Positions 57,692 through 64,000 of a stretch of DNA of 64,000 bases are shown one piece after another. The first letter of the stretch is position 1, and every line of letters begins with the position of its first letter. Origin of the DNA: CAYVQF01 sp964454015 (lineage in GTDB: Bacteria; Myxococcota_A; Bradymonadia; UBA4248); NCBI GenBank assembly GCA_964454015.1, contig CAYVQF010000020.1:1-64000 (forward strand), given 5' to 3'. Under the pieces are notes generated by a model that saw only the letters and a program-made list of their open reading frames with translations, was not told the origin of the DNA and made no database searches. Made by a program: the position numbers and the translations under genes.

Positions 57692-59077
57692 ATGCAGCAT
57701 GCCCCCACGTGGCCTCACACTTTGGCGCGATGCGCCGCACTCTTCGCCGTCGTCGCGGTCATTGCCTGTGACGACCCCGTCTCTTCACCCCCGGAAGACA
57801 CCCCTGATCTGCCCCCAACCGATCTCTCGCAGGAGCTCGACCCCGTCGACACCCAAGATGGGGATGACCTCGACCCGACGGATACGCCACCAGAAGACGC
57901 CGACGCGCCGGAGCTCCCCCTCGATCCCTGCGCGCCTGAGGCCCTCGCCCGGACGCCCTTCGCCCTCTTCCCCGATCTGCCCGCCACCCAGATCCACCTC
58001 AGCCTCGCCCCAGACGGCGAAGGGCGCGGCTTCTGGGTTGCCTTCAGCCTGCCCCAGAACAGCGGCAACTTCTCCGTGCACGTGGCCCATCTCGGCTGTG
58101 ACGGCGCCTACCGCGTCGCCCCCGTCCAGGTCAGCCCAGGCCTCGCCAATGAGCTGGACCCAGCCATCCTCGTCGCGCCTGAGTGGGTCATGGTTGCCTG
58201 GCAAGTCGACGACGGCCAGCAACCCCACAACCTCTCGATTCACTACCGCTTTCTCCTCCCCGATGGCACCGTCGAAGGCGAGCAATCCACGCGTCTCGTG
58301 CTCACCCAGGCCGGCGAGGCCTTCCAGGCCTCGGCGTGGATGCCCCAGCTCGTCATGGCGCCGAGCGGCGATCCGCGCCTGATCGGCGTCCTCGCCGACC
58401 CCACCCTGGCCCGCTTCCAGGTCTTTCACCAAGCCTTCAACGGGCGCGTCCCCGAAGGCGACACCTTGCTCGTGGCGCCAGAGGCGGAGACCTCCCAGTT
58501 CTATCCCGCAGCCTCTTACTCAGGCGAAGGCCAACTCTATGTCGCCTTCGATCGCGCCCCCGACACCGGCGCCGACGATGTGGCCATCACCCGCTTCAAC
58601 GCCGCTGGCGTCCTGGACTTCGACCCGCCTTACCTGGCCTTCCCCGAATGGCTGAGCCGCAGCCCGAGTCTGCACAGTGGTTCAGGCGTCACCCTGTTGG
58701 CCACGGGGGGCAAGCGAGGTAGCTTGGAGCGCGTCCTGCTCCGTCACGCCCACAGGGATCCGAGCCAGGCCTCCCCCCTCTTGCTCGGCAACAGCGGCCA
58801 GAAGGCCTACGCCCCCGCCGTCGTGGTGAGTGAAGCCGAGAGGGCCGCCGTCCTGTGGTACGAACCCATCGTCGGCCAGCAGCACAACCTGTGGTGGCAG
58901 GCCATCCGCATCGAGGGCGAGGAGGTGGCCATGCACGGCGCGCCGCGCCAGCTCAACCTCGACCCCGTCGCCCCCTACCCGCCCGCGCTGATCCATTTCG
59001 GCGATGGCATCTACCTGGCGGCCTGGTCTCAGGGGACTAGCCCCGGTTTTCGCGCCTTCGCCCGTTTCGTACCCTGA
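57692..59077 (+). CDS. Exported lipoprotein, probable beta-propeller, unknown function
   Basis: A 461-residue lipoprotein with signal peptide ending VIAC (Cys about 26) and a long Asp/Pro/Glu linker (about 30-80). The mature part consists of beta-strand repeats with the recurring form 'G.GFWVAFSLPQNSG', 'PEWVMVAWQVDDGQQ', 'GEGQLYVAFDRAPDTGADDVAITRFN', 'AERAAVLWYEPIVGQQ' and 'GDGIYLAAWSQGTSPG'. They are spaced about 60 residues, which suits a six- or seven-bladed propeller. No catalytic residues were recognised. ATG 57692 follows GGAG. Its last 41 bp overlap the 3' end of the convergent M23 gene. Confidence 0.75.
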   Translation: MQHAPTWPHTLARCAALFAVVAVIACDDPVSSPPEDTPDLPPTDLSQELDPVDTQDGDDLDPTDTPPEDADAPELPLDPCAPEALARTPFALFPDLPATQIHLSLAPDGEGRGFWVAFSLPQNSGNFSVHVAHLGCDGAYRVAPVQVSPGLANELDPAILVAPEWVMVAWQVDDGQQPHNLSIHYRFLLPDGTVEGEQSTRLVLTQAGEAFQASAWMPQLVMAPSGDPRLIGVLADPTLARFQVFHQAFNGRVPEGDTLLVAPEAETSQFYPAASYSGEGQLYVAFDRAPDTGADDVAITRFNAAGVLDFDPPYLAFPEWLSRSPSLHSGSGVTLLATGGKRGSLERVLLRHAHRDPSQASPLLLGNSGQKAYAPAVVVSEAERAAVLWYEPIVGQQHNLWWQAIRIEGEEVAMHGAPRQLNLDPVAPYPPALIHFGDGIYLAAWSQGTSPGFRAFARFVP

Positions 59078-60449
59078 GGGACAGGCCCAGCAGGGCCAAC
59101 AGCGCCAGCAGCAGCGTCGGGACGCGTTGGCTGGCACGGGGCTGGGCGGCGATACGGCACCCACAGACCCCGGGCGCATCACTGCCGCGCGGCTCGCCCC
59201 CCTCCACCGCCGCCTCTCCCTGCCCTGGCGCCGTATCGCGCAGATCGTCGGAGGTGGTATCAGTAAAGAGATCCTCCGGTTGAGCTGGATCGGGCTCAGC
59301 CGTCCAGTTCTCGATGAGCTCCAAGACCTCTACCGGGTCAGCCTCCAGGTGCGAGGCCGCGTCGCCGCCTGCGTCCGCAGTGGTGTCCAGGCCATCCTCC
59401 CCGGCCTCGGCGACGGCTTCGACGAGATCAGGCTCAGTGGCCGGGGCCCAGGTGAGACGAATCGCATCATAGGCCAACTTGCGCTTATAGGTGCTGTAGG
59501 CCTCGCCCGTGTTGTCGGGCAGGACCAGCGAGCGCCCATCGCCTGCGGCGAATTCGAAGACGCCCAAGGGCACCCAACCCTTCTGCGTGGCCTGGTTGAC
59601 CGGCTGGGAGCGGACGATGCCCGCGCCCGTGTCGATCTCGTAGACCGCTTGGTGGCTATCGGCTTCGGTGTTGGGGATGAAGACTTCCACCAGATAAGGC
59701 CCCGGCTGGTCCACGTCGAAGAGCCACTGGCCCCAGGTCTCGCGCGTGGCCTTGTCCGTGGCAAAGGTGTAGTAGTGGTGGCCGTTGTGTCCCTCGGCCA
59801 CGGGCCACCAATAGGAGGTGGCCTTGATGAAGCAGGCCGTGGCGGTCTCCTCGAAGACGTGGACACCGCCGCTCAGGGCGTGGTCGCACGAGGGGGGCGC
59901 CGTGCAATTGTTGCTGGTGATCATGGTGCCATATGCGGGCGTGCCGTAGTCGACGAAGGTGGCCTTGATGCTCTGACACCAGTAAGAAGTGCAGGTGTTC
60001 TGTAGTTGGAAATGGAGATGGGCGCCGCAGACATAACCCGTCAGGCCCACCTTGCCCACCTCCTGGCCGGTGTAGACCCATTCGCCCACCCTGAGGCTGG
60101 AAGAGTTGGCCAAGAGGTGCAGAAAGAGCACCTCCGTGCCGTCCTTGAAATCGATGACCACGTAGTTGCCTTGCCCCGAGTAATCAGAGCTGCAACCTCC
60201 CGTGGTGGAGTCCATCTTGATCCGCCGCACCACGCCAGGCGCCGGGGCCGAGACGCTGCCCCCCACGGGGATCCCGAAATCGAAGGCCCAGGCGCCCATC
60301 CCGGTGTGGGAGAAGGCGTTGTTGTTGCCCTGGGTGACCTTGTAAGTGACCCCACACGGCCACGGCACGAGCAAAGGCGGCGTCGCCTCCAGCGCGCCTG
60401 GAAGCGCCATAACGAAGACCACAACCAGCCAAAAACGCCACGCCCGCAT
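59037..60449 (-). CDS. M23 peptidase with golvesin-like domain and MYXO-CTERM tail
   Basis: A 470-residue exported protein. Signal peptide 1-22. An M23 (LytM) domain (about 30-175) has 'FSHTGMGAWAFDFGIPVGG', supplying the His and Asp ligands, and the second zinc motif 'HLHFQLQ'. Next is a golvesin C-terminal-like beta-sandwich (about 200-345) with 'GPYLVEVFIPNTEADSHQAVYEI' and 'YDAIRLTW', then an acidic linker. The C-terminus has a 'GVCGC' motif, a hydrophobic segment and a basic end: a MYXO-CTERM sorting signal, processed in Myxococcota by a dedicated protease so that the protein is anchored outside. It probably cleaves peptidoglycan cross-links of itself or prey. A TTGTGG-17-TACTAA promoter lies at 60482-60510. 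Confidence 0.9.
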   Translation of the reverse strand: MRAWRFWLVVVFVMALPGALEATPPLLVPWPCGVTYKVTQGNNNAFSHTGMGAWAFDFGIPVGGSVSAPAPGVVRRIKMDSTTGGCSSDYSGQGNYVVIDFKDGTEVLFLHLLANSSSLRVGEWVYTGQEVGKVGLTGYVCGAHLHFQLQNTCTSYWCQSIKATFVDYGTPAYGTMITSNNCTAPPSCDHALSGGVHVFEETATACFIKATSYWWPVAEGHNGHHYYTFATDKATRETWGQWLFDVDQPGPYLVEVFIPNTEADSHQAVYEIDTGAGIVRSQPVNQATQKGWVPLGVFEFAAGDGRSLVLPDNTGEAYSTYKRKLAYDAIRLTWAPATEPDLVEAVAEAGEDGLDTTADAGGDAASHLEADPVEVLELIENWTAEPDPAQPEDLFTDTTSDDLRDTAPGQGEAAVEGGEPRGSDAPGVCGCRIAAQPRASQRVPTLLLALLALLGLSLRVRNGRRRENRG

Positions 60450-60481
60450 CTATGCCTCCTCCACCGATCCCTCAAAAAAGA

Positions 60482-60510
60482 TTAGTAGATTCAAGCACAC
60501 GCCGCCACAA
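60482..60510 (-). promoter_or_regulatory. Sigma70-like promoter for the M23 gene
   Basis: Minus-strand TTGTGG (60510-60505), 17-bp spacer, TACTAA (60487-60482), about 35 bp before the start. Confidence 0.5.
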
Positions 60511-60543
60511 CAAAAGGTAGCTCCGTCCCCGCGCCCAGGCCCC

Positions 60544-60571
60544 TTGCCCCGAACGGGGCCAGTGTTATCCT
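60544..60571 (+). promoter_or_regulatory. Sigma70-like promoter for the small membrane protein
   Basis: TTGCCC (60544-60549), 16-bp spacer, TATCCT (60566-60571), about 60 bp before the start at 60632. Confidence 0.5.
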
Positions 60572-60631
60572 TGCCCTGCCGCAGCGACGCGGCCGCCCGC
60601 ACCCTCGAACAACAACCGCAGCGACGCCTCC

Positions 60632-61084
60632 ATGCCCACACCTCCCCTGGTCAAAGACATTCACGAAGAAGCGACGCAGATGCTCGCCGTGCACGGCAAC
60701 TATGCCACCTGTGAAGACATCCTCAGCCGCGAGTTCGGCGCCATTCTCCAGCGCACCCAAGTGCTGCTGACCCTGGCCACCTTGACCCTGACCATCACGG
60801 GCTTCTCCGGCCCCAGCATCGCCGAGTCAGGCCCCTTCTCGCGCTACACCATGGTGGTCGGGCTGGTCTTCGTCCTGGCGGCCATCCTCGTCGCCCTGGT
60901 CGGCATCTTGCGCGTGCGCTGGACCACCCAGTACGCCACGCAAGAGCCCGTGCAAGCCCTCGAGGCGATCATCGCCTACCGCAACGACAAGACCCGCAAA
61001 TTCGTCGTCGGGATGATCCTCTTGGTCATCGGCCTCTGCCTCTATGTGGCCTCCCTGACGGCCTTCCTCTTCCATCTGGGTTGA
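60632..61084 (+). CDS. Small integral membrane protein, unknown function
   Basis: A 150-residue protein with a polar N-terminus (1-40) and three hydrophobic helices (about 43-63, 74-97 and 124-146), and a short charged loop with 'RVRWTTQYATQEPVQALEAIIAYRNDKTRK' between the last two. The topology places most polar residues on the cytoplasmic side. It resembles small membrane proteins of the DUF2721-like type only in general form, and no family was recognised. It has its own promoter at 60544-60571 and converges on the next lipoprotein gene. Nothing nearby suggests a function. Confidence 0.65.
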   Translation: MPTPPLVKDIHEEATQMLAVHGNYATCEDILSREFGAILQRTQVLLTLATLTLTITGFSGPSIAESGPFSRYTMVVGLVFVLAAILVALVGILRVRWTTQYATQEPVQALEAIIAYRNDKTRKFVVGMILLVIGLCLYVASLTAFLFHLG

Positions 61085-61126
61085 AGGCGCGCCAGGGCTT
61101 TTTTGGGGGGATCCACCCCCGCCTAT

Positions 61127-62752
61127 TTAGTCGCGCAGGCCGGGGCACTTGGGCTCATCGAGCCCCGCCTCGAGCTCCTTGAAGATGCGGTCCGCCCACA
61201 GCTCGGCGTCCATCATGGACTGGAGGCGGCGCTCGTCTTCGGGGCTGCGCTGCGCCTGCTGTTGGAGTCTGGAGCGGGCGATCTGCAGATCTTCGAAGGC
61301 CACCTGGACCTTGGGCTTGAGCATGTTGAAGCTGTCGCCCATCTTCTGGGTGACGTCGCGCAGGATCACGCACTCGGCTTGGGTGATGCCCGGGGAGCGC
61401 GCGTAGTTGCCGTAGAGGCGCGTCTCGAGTTGCTTGACCAAGCGCTGGACGTTGGCCAAGTCCTGCAGCGCCGCCAGCTCGACCGCCAGGGCCACCGGGG
61501 CTTCCTGAAGCTGGAGGGCCCACTTCTCCTTGGCCTTCTGCTCGCCGCGTAGCAGGTTGTTCATGGCCACGTCGACCTCACGCGCCTCGGCAAACCAACC
61601 GAAGAGGTCGAGGAGATAGCGGCCCTCGGTCTCGTTCAACATGCTGCCATCCTGCAGGTCGAGGATGATGCCGCGGGCCAACTTGGTCACGTCTGCCGGC
61701 GCTTTGCCGCGCTCGACCTCGCGTCCGATCTTGGTCAAGGCCACGGGCAACGGCGCCGGGTAGCGACTCTGACGCACGACCTTGAAGACCAAGTAGGGGC
61801 TCTCGATGTACTCCGCCTTGGAGTCTTTCCAGTAGAGGCGGCCCGAGTCGAAGACCAGCTTCTCACTCATCATCAAGGCGCCGGCGCGGCCCGTGGGCTC
61901 GCCCGTCAGCGGATCGGGCGTCCCCATTTTCTTCTCGGCGGCGCTGGTGAAGCCCACGATGACGAAGTCACCACCCATGAAGAGGTTCTGGGGATCGGCC
62001 ACGCCGCTCACCGCCTCGATGGGGACGAAGTCGGTCTGGAACTCGAAGACATAGTCGGGCTTGGCGGCATAGTCGAGGATGTAGTTCGCCACGGTGAAGC
62101 CGATGTCCACCAGCTTGGACTGCCACTTGTTCAGCTCGATCTCGGCCAACCCCCACTCGGACAGGTTGTTGAGCTGCTCCTGGCCCCACTTGAGCAGCGT
62201 CCGCGCCAGCTCGACGTCGTTGAGCTGGCCGATGATGAAGCGCAGGCCCACGTTCTTCTTACCCATCCTAAAGGGCGGGGTGATGAAAGCCGAGTCCACC
62301 GTGAGGTGGCCGTTGCGGAAAACGGGGTTGATGGAGAGCACGTGCTTATAGGCGCACTTCACGCTCGAGTCGTGGGAGGAGCGCTCGCGCTGGTGAATGT
62401 CGAAACCGATATCCGAGACGTCGAGCTCTTTGCACTGCACGTTGGCCGGCAAGATCCCTTCGATCTGCGAGACGATGGTCAAGTTGCCCACGTCGCGGCC
62501 CAGGGCCTCACCGATATAAATGGTCTCCAGCTTGATCTGAAAGTAGTCGTCACCCGTAATGGCTTCACGGGGGCGTGGCTCGGGGCGCACATCGCGGGTA
62601 CCCAGTTTTCCGTCGACCGAGCGCATGGTGTAGAAATCGCGGATGCCGACGCCATCGCGAACCACCGTCCCGCTGCCTGGGCTGGGATTACAGGCGGGTA
62701 CCACCACCAAAAAAACGAGGAGACACGACAACAGGGGTACTTCTTTTCTCAC
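61127..62752 (-). CDS. Lipoprotein of unknown function with helical C-terminal region
   Basis: A 541-residue lipoprotein. Signal peptide to VVPAC (Cys21), a beta-rich N-terminal half with 'DDYFQIKLETIYIGEALG', 'VGLRFIIGQLND' and 'FVIVGFTSAAEKKMG', and a helical C-terminal half (about 350-530) rich in Lys/Glu/Gln with heptad-like stretches ('ELAALQDLANVQRLVKQLETRLYG'), suggesting a coiled-coil. No catalytic motif or known family was found. The start is supported by the signal peptide, and a TTGATG-17-TAGCGT promoter lies about 110 bp upstream. It is conserved-looking in composition and not an antisense artefact. Outer-membrane or periplasmic localisation is likely. Confidence 0.7.
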   Translation of the reverse strand: MRKEVPLLSCLLVFLVVVPACNPSPGSGTVVRDGVGIRDFYTMRSVDGKLGTRDVRPEPRPREAITGDDYFQIKLETIYIGEALGRDVGNLTIVSQIEGILPANVQCKELDVSDIGFDIHQRERSSHDSSVKCAYKHVLSINPVFRNGHLTVDSAFITPPFRMGKKNVGLRFIIGQLNDVELARTLLKWGQEQLNNLSEWGLAEIELNKWQSKLVDIGFTVANYILDYAAKPDYVFEFQTDFVPIEAVSGVADPQNLFMGGDFVIVGFTSAAEKKMGTPDPLTGEPTGRAGALMMSEKLVFDSGRLYWKDSKAEYIESPYLVFKVVRQSRYPAPLPVALTKIGREVERGKAPADVTKLARGIILDLQDGSMLNETEGRYLLDLFGWFAEAREVDVAMNNLLRGEQKAKEKWALQLQEAPVALAVELAALQDLANVQRLVKQLETRLYGNYARSPGITQAECVILRDVTQKMGDSFNMLKPKVQVAFEDLQIARSRLQQQAQRSPEDERRLQSMMDAELWADRIFKELEAGLDEPKCPGLRD

Positions 62753-62859
62753 GGCTCACCTCTCATGGAACGGTTCAAGCCCCCGGGGGGCGCTGCGGGG
62801 CGTAGTGACGTCAACAACCCAAAACAATTCATCACGCCAAGCTCACTCTAGGCATCACA

Positions 62860-62888
62860 ACGCTACTGCCTCGCGAACCTTACATCAA
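62860..62888 (-). promoter_or_regulatory. Sigma70-like promoter for the 541-residue lipoprotein
   Basis: Minus-strand TTGATG (62888-62883), 17-bp spacer, TAGCGT (62865-62860). Confidence 0.4.
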
Positions 62889-62954
62889 ACACGGCGACCT
62901 TGGCGATAGCGCTGCGAGCTTGGCTGAGTTCGCAACCTCTCGACCGCGCAGACG

Positions 62955-62983
62955 TCGCCATGGAGACGTTCTTGTAGTAGACT
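62955..62983 (+). promoter_or_regulatory. Possible promoter for the PAS-domain gene
   Basis: TCGCCA (62955-62960), 17-bp spacer, TAGACT (62978-62983), 30 bp before the start. Each hexamer matches 4 of 6. Confidence 0.35.
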
Positions 62984-63013
62984 CGAGAGCGAAGCAGACA
63001 GACGAGGGAGCTC

Positions 63014-63643
63014 ATGAGCGATCAACAAGAGAACCAAGCCCTACGCCAACGCGTGACCGAGTTGGAGCACGAGATCAAAGAAATGCGGGACTTGGTCGCC
63101 CACTACGAAGAGCGCTTCCGCCTCCACTTCGTCGAGACCTCCACCTTGTCCATGGTCATCGGCAACCATGGCCTGGTCGTAGACGCCAACCCCGCCCTGC
63201 TCTCCCTCCTGGGTTACACCCGCGACGACCTCATCGGCAAGCCGGCCTTCGATTTCGTCGCCCCCCACCACCGCAGCCTCGCCCAGGAGCGGGTGCTACT
63301 CGATTTCTCGGCCCCCGTGCACCAGGGCATGATCTTGGACATCATCGCCGCCAACGGCGACTTGCGCCGCTTCGTCTTCCCCAAAGGCATCGCCCCCAAG
63401 GTCATGCGCGATGGCCAGCCCGTGGCGATCTGCTATTCCGCCATCGACATCTCCGATCACGATCACCGCGACCTCGTGCCCATCTGCTCCATCTGCAAGG
63501 CGATCCGCGACGCAGCCGGCCGCTGGCACAGCGTCGAGTCCTATCTCCACAGCCAGACGGGTGTCGAGTTCACCCACGGCATCTGCCCGCCCTGCCTCGA
63601 AAGCTTCTGCGAGAGCCACACCACGACGGACGTCAAGTCCTGA
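63014..63643 (+). CDS. PAS-domain protein with C-terminal double CxxC motif
   Basis: A 209-residue cytoplasmic protein. It has an N-terminal coiled-coil (1-35), a PAS domain (about 36-145; 'FVETSTLSMVIGNHGLVVDANPALLSLLGYTRDDLIGKPAFDFV') and a C-terminal module 'PICSICKAIRD...W..VESYL......F.HGICPPCLESF'. That CxxCK...HGICPxC module ends many PAS and receiver proteins and probably binds zinc. There is no kinase, cyclase or DNA-binding domain, so it may be a stand-alone sensor that passes its signal by protein contact. It begins with an AGGGAGC-type ribosome site. It converges on pepT with 46 bp between stops. Confidence 0.85.
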   Translation: MSDQQENQALRQRVTELEHEIKEMRDLVAHYEERFRLHFVETSTLSMVIGNHGLVVDANPALLSLLGYTRDDLIGKPAFDFVAPHHRSLAQERVLLDFSAPVHQGMILDIIAANGDLRRFVFPKGIAPKVMRDGQPVAICYSAIDISDHDHRDLVPICSICKAIRDAAGRWHSVESYLHSQTGVEFTHGICPPCLESFCESHTTTDVKS

Positions 63644-63689
63644 ACCCTGAGGACGCGGGCCACGGCGCCCTGCCCGCCTCCCTCAGACC

Positions 63690-64000
63690 TCAGCGGAACT
63701 CGCTCCACAGTTGGCCCAAGTGGACGATGACCTCCACGGCCTTCTGCATGTCTTGCACCGAAACCCACTCATAGCGGGAGTGGTAATTGTGCTCCCCAGC
63801 GAAAATGTTCGGCGTGGGCAGCCCCTGGAAACACAGGTGAGCCCCGTCGGTGCCACCGCGCACGGCTTCCTCCCGCAGGGCGATCCCGGCCCGGGCGATG
63901 GCCTGCCGGGCGAAATCCACCACCTGAGGATGCTGATCGAGGATCTCCCGCATGTTGCGGTATTGCTCCACGACCTCCACCTCATAGCTGGCGCCGGGGT
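63690..64000 (-). CDS. pepT: Peptidase T, C-terminal part (gene continues past the window)
   Basis: The last 103 codons of a minus-strand gene whose 5' end lies beyond position 64000. The visible part has 'VVEQYRNMREILDQHP', 'RGGTDGAHLCFQGLPTPNIFAGEHNYHSRYEWVSV' and 'DMQKAVEVIVHLGQLW', which closely match the C-terminal region of the M20-family tripeptidase PepT. In that family this region includes the last zinc-ligand His ('GEHNYHSRYE'). The frame stays open to the window edge. PepT removes N-terminal residues from tripeptides in the cytoplasm. Confidence 0.9.
   Translation of the reverse strand, partial: PGASYEVEVVEQYRNMREILDQHPQVVDFARQAIARAGIALREEAVRGGTDGAHLCFQGLPTPNIFAGEHNYHSRYEWVSVQDMQKAVEVIVHLGQLWSEFR

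Noticed and set aside
61100..61125. GGGGG/CCCCC inverted repeat between convergent genes as an intrinsic terminator
   Set aside because: The T-run lies before the stem on the plus strand and an A-run follows it on the minus strand, the wrong order for either direction.

Overview
The window is high-GC bacterial DNA, densely packed, and it looks like the chromosome of a Myxococcota (deltaproteobacterial) lineage. The evidence is the large number of lipoproteins with Cys-rich 'C-x(n)-SG-x-C' modules, MopE-type CNGxDDDCxG motifs, a MYXO-CTERM sorting tail, a Hanks-type Ser/Thr kinase and a PilY1-like protein. No rRNA, tRNA, CRISPR array, transposase or phage gene was recognised. The exact order or genus cannot be read from the sequence.

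Layout. 0-5.5 kb (minus strand): a YkgJ-type Cys-cluster protein, a three-unit beta-helix lipoprotein, a HEAT-like exported protein and an M43-like metalloprotease lipoprotein. 5.6-8.8 kb (plus): the translation block rpsB-tsf-pyrH-frr with leader and intergenic hairpins. 8.9-18.6 kb: an ASH/choice-of-anchor-D lipoprotein, a class-1 isoprenoid-fold enzyme, a strongly diverged glycogen-synthase-like GT5 protein, RtcA, an NHL-repeat lipoprotein, a GT2 glycosyltransferase, a lysine-ketoglutarate reductase and a small lipoprotein. 18.6-37.9 kb: a metabolic region with a symporter/M20 hydrolase/alanine racemase operon, an amidase, fdrA plus a 61-residue FdrA-domain protein, then (after an intruding PilY1-like gene pair) a plus-strand operon of DUF1116, double cyclase and a three-subunit xanthine-dehydrogenase-family molybdoenzyme. 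37.9-41.7 kb: an outer-membrane barrel, a rhodanese lipoprotein, a glycine-rich RRM RNA-binding protein, a small protein and a DsbA-like thioredoxin-fold protein. 42-60.5 kb: very large surface proteins (EGF-like/PPC/clostripain lipoprotein; two tandem MopE/beta-helix/Gly-rich lipoproteins), a hybrid histidine kinase, a non-canonical Ser/Thr kinase and an M23-golvesin-MYXO-CTERM protein. 60.6-64 kb: a small membrane protein, an unknown lipoprotein, a PAS/Cys-motif protein and the 3' end of pepT.

How the genes may work together. FdrA, the FdrA-domain small protein and DUF1116 are relatives of components reported for oxamate carbamoyltransferase in E. coli allantoin catabolism. Next to a xanthine-dehydrogenase-type hydroxylase, a cyclase-family amidohydrolase, an amidase, an M20 hydrolase and a symporter, they suggest import and stepwise breakdown of a nitrogen heterocycle or cyclic amide; the substrate is unknown. 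The locus is split by about 4.2 kb of compositionally different DNA (PilY1-like plus lipoprotein). The surface-protein block suggests heavy investment in an elaborate, possibly adhesive or predatory cell surface.

Many genes are preceded by sigma70-like promoters with a 16-18 bp spacer, a TTGnCn -35 and a TAnnnT -10, for example TTGACA-17-TAGCCT ahead of the DUF1116 operon. Gene starts were chosen by Shine-Dalgarno position and by signal-peptide or family alignment. All functional statements come from reading motifs, not from database searches.
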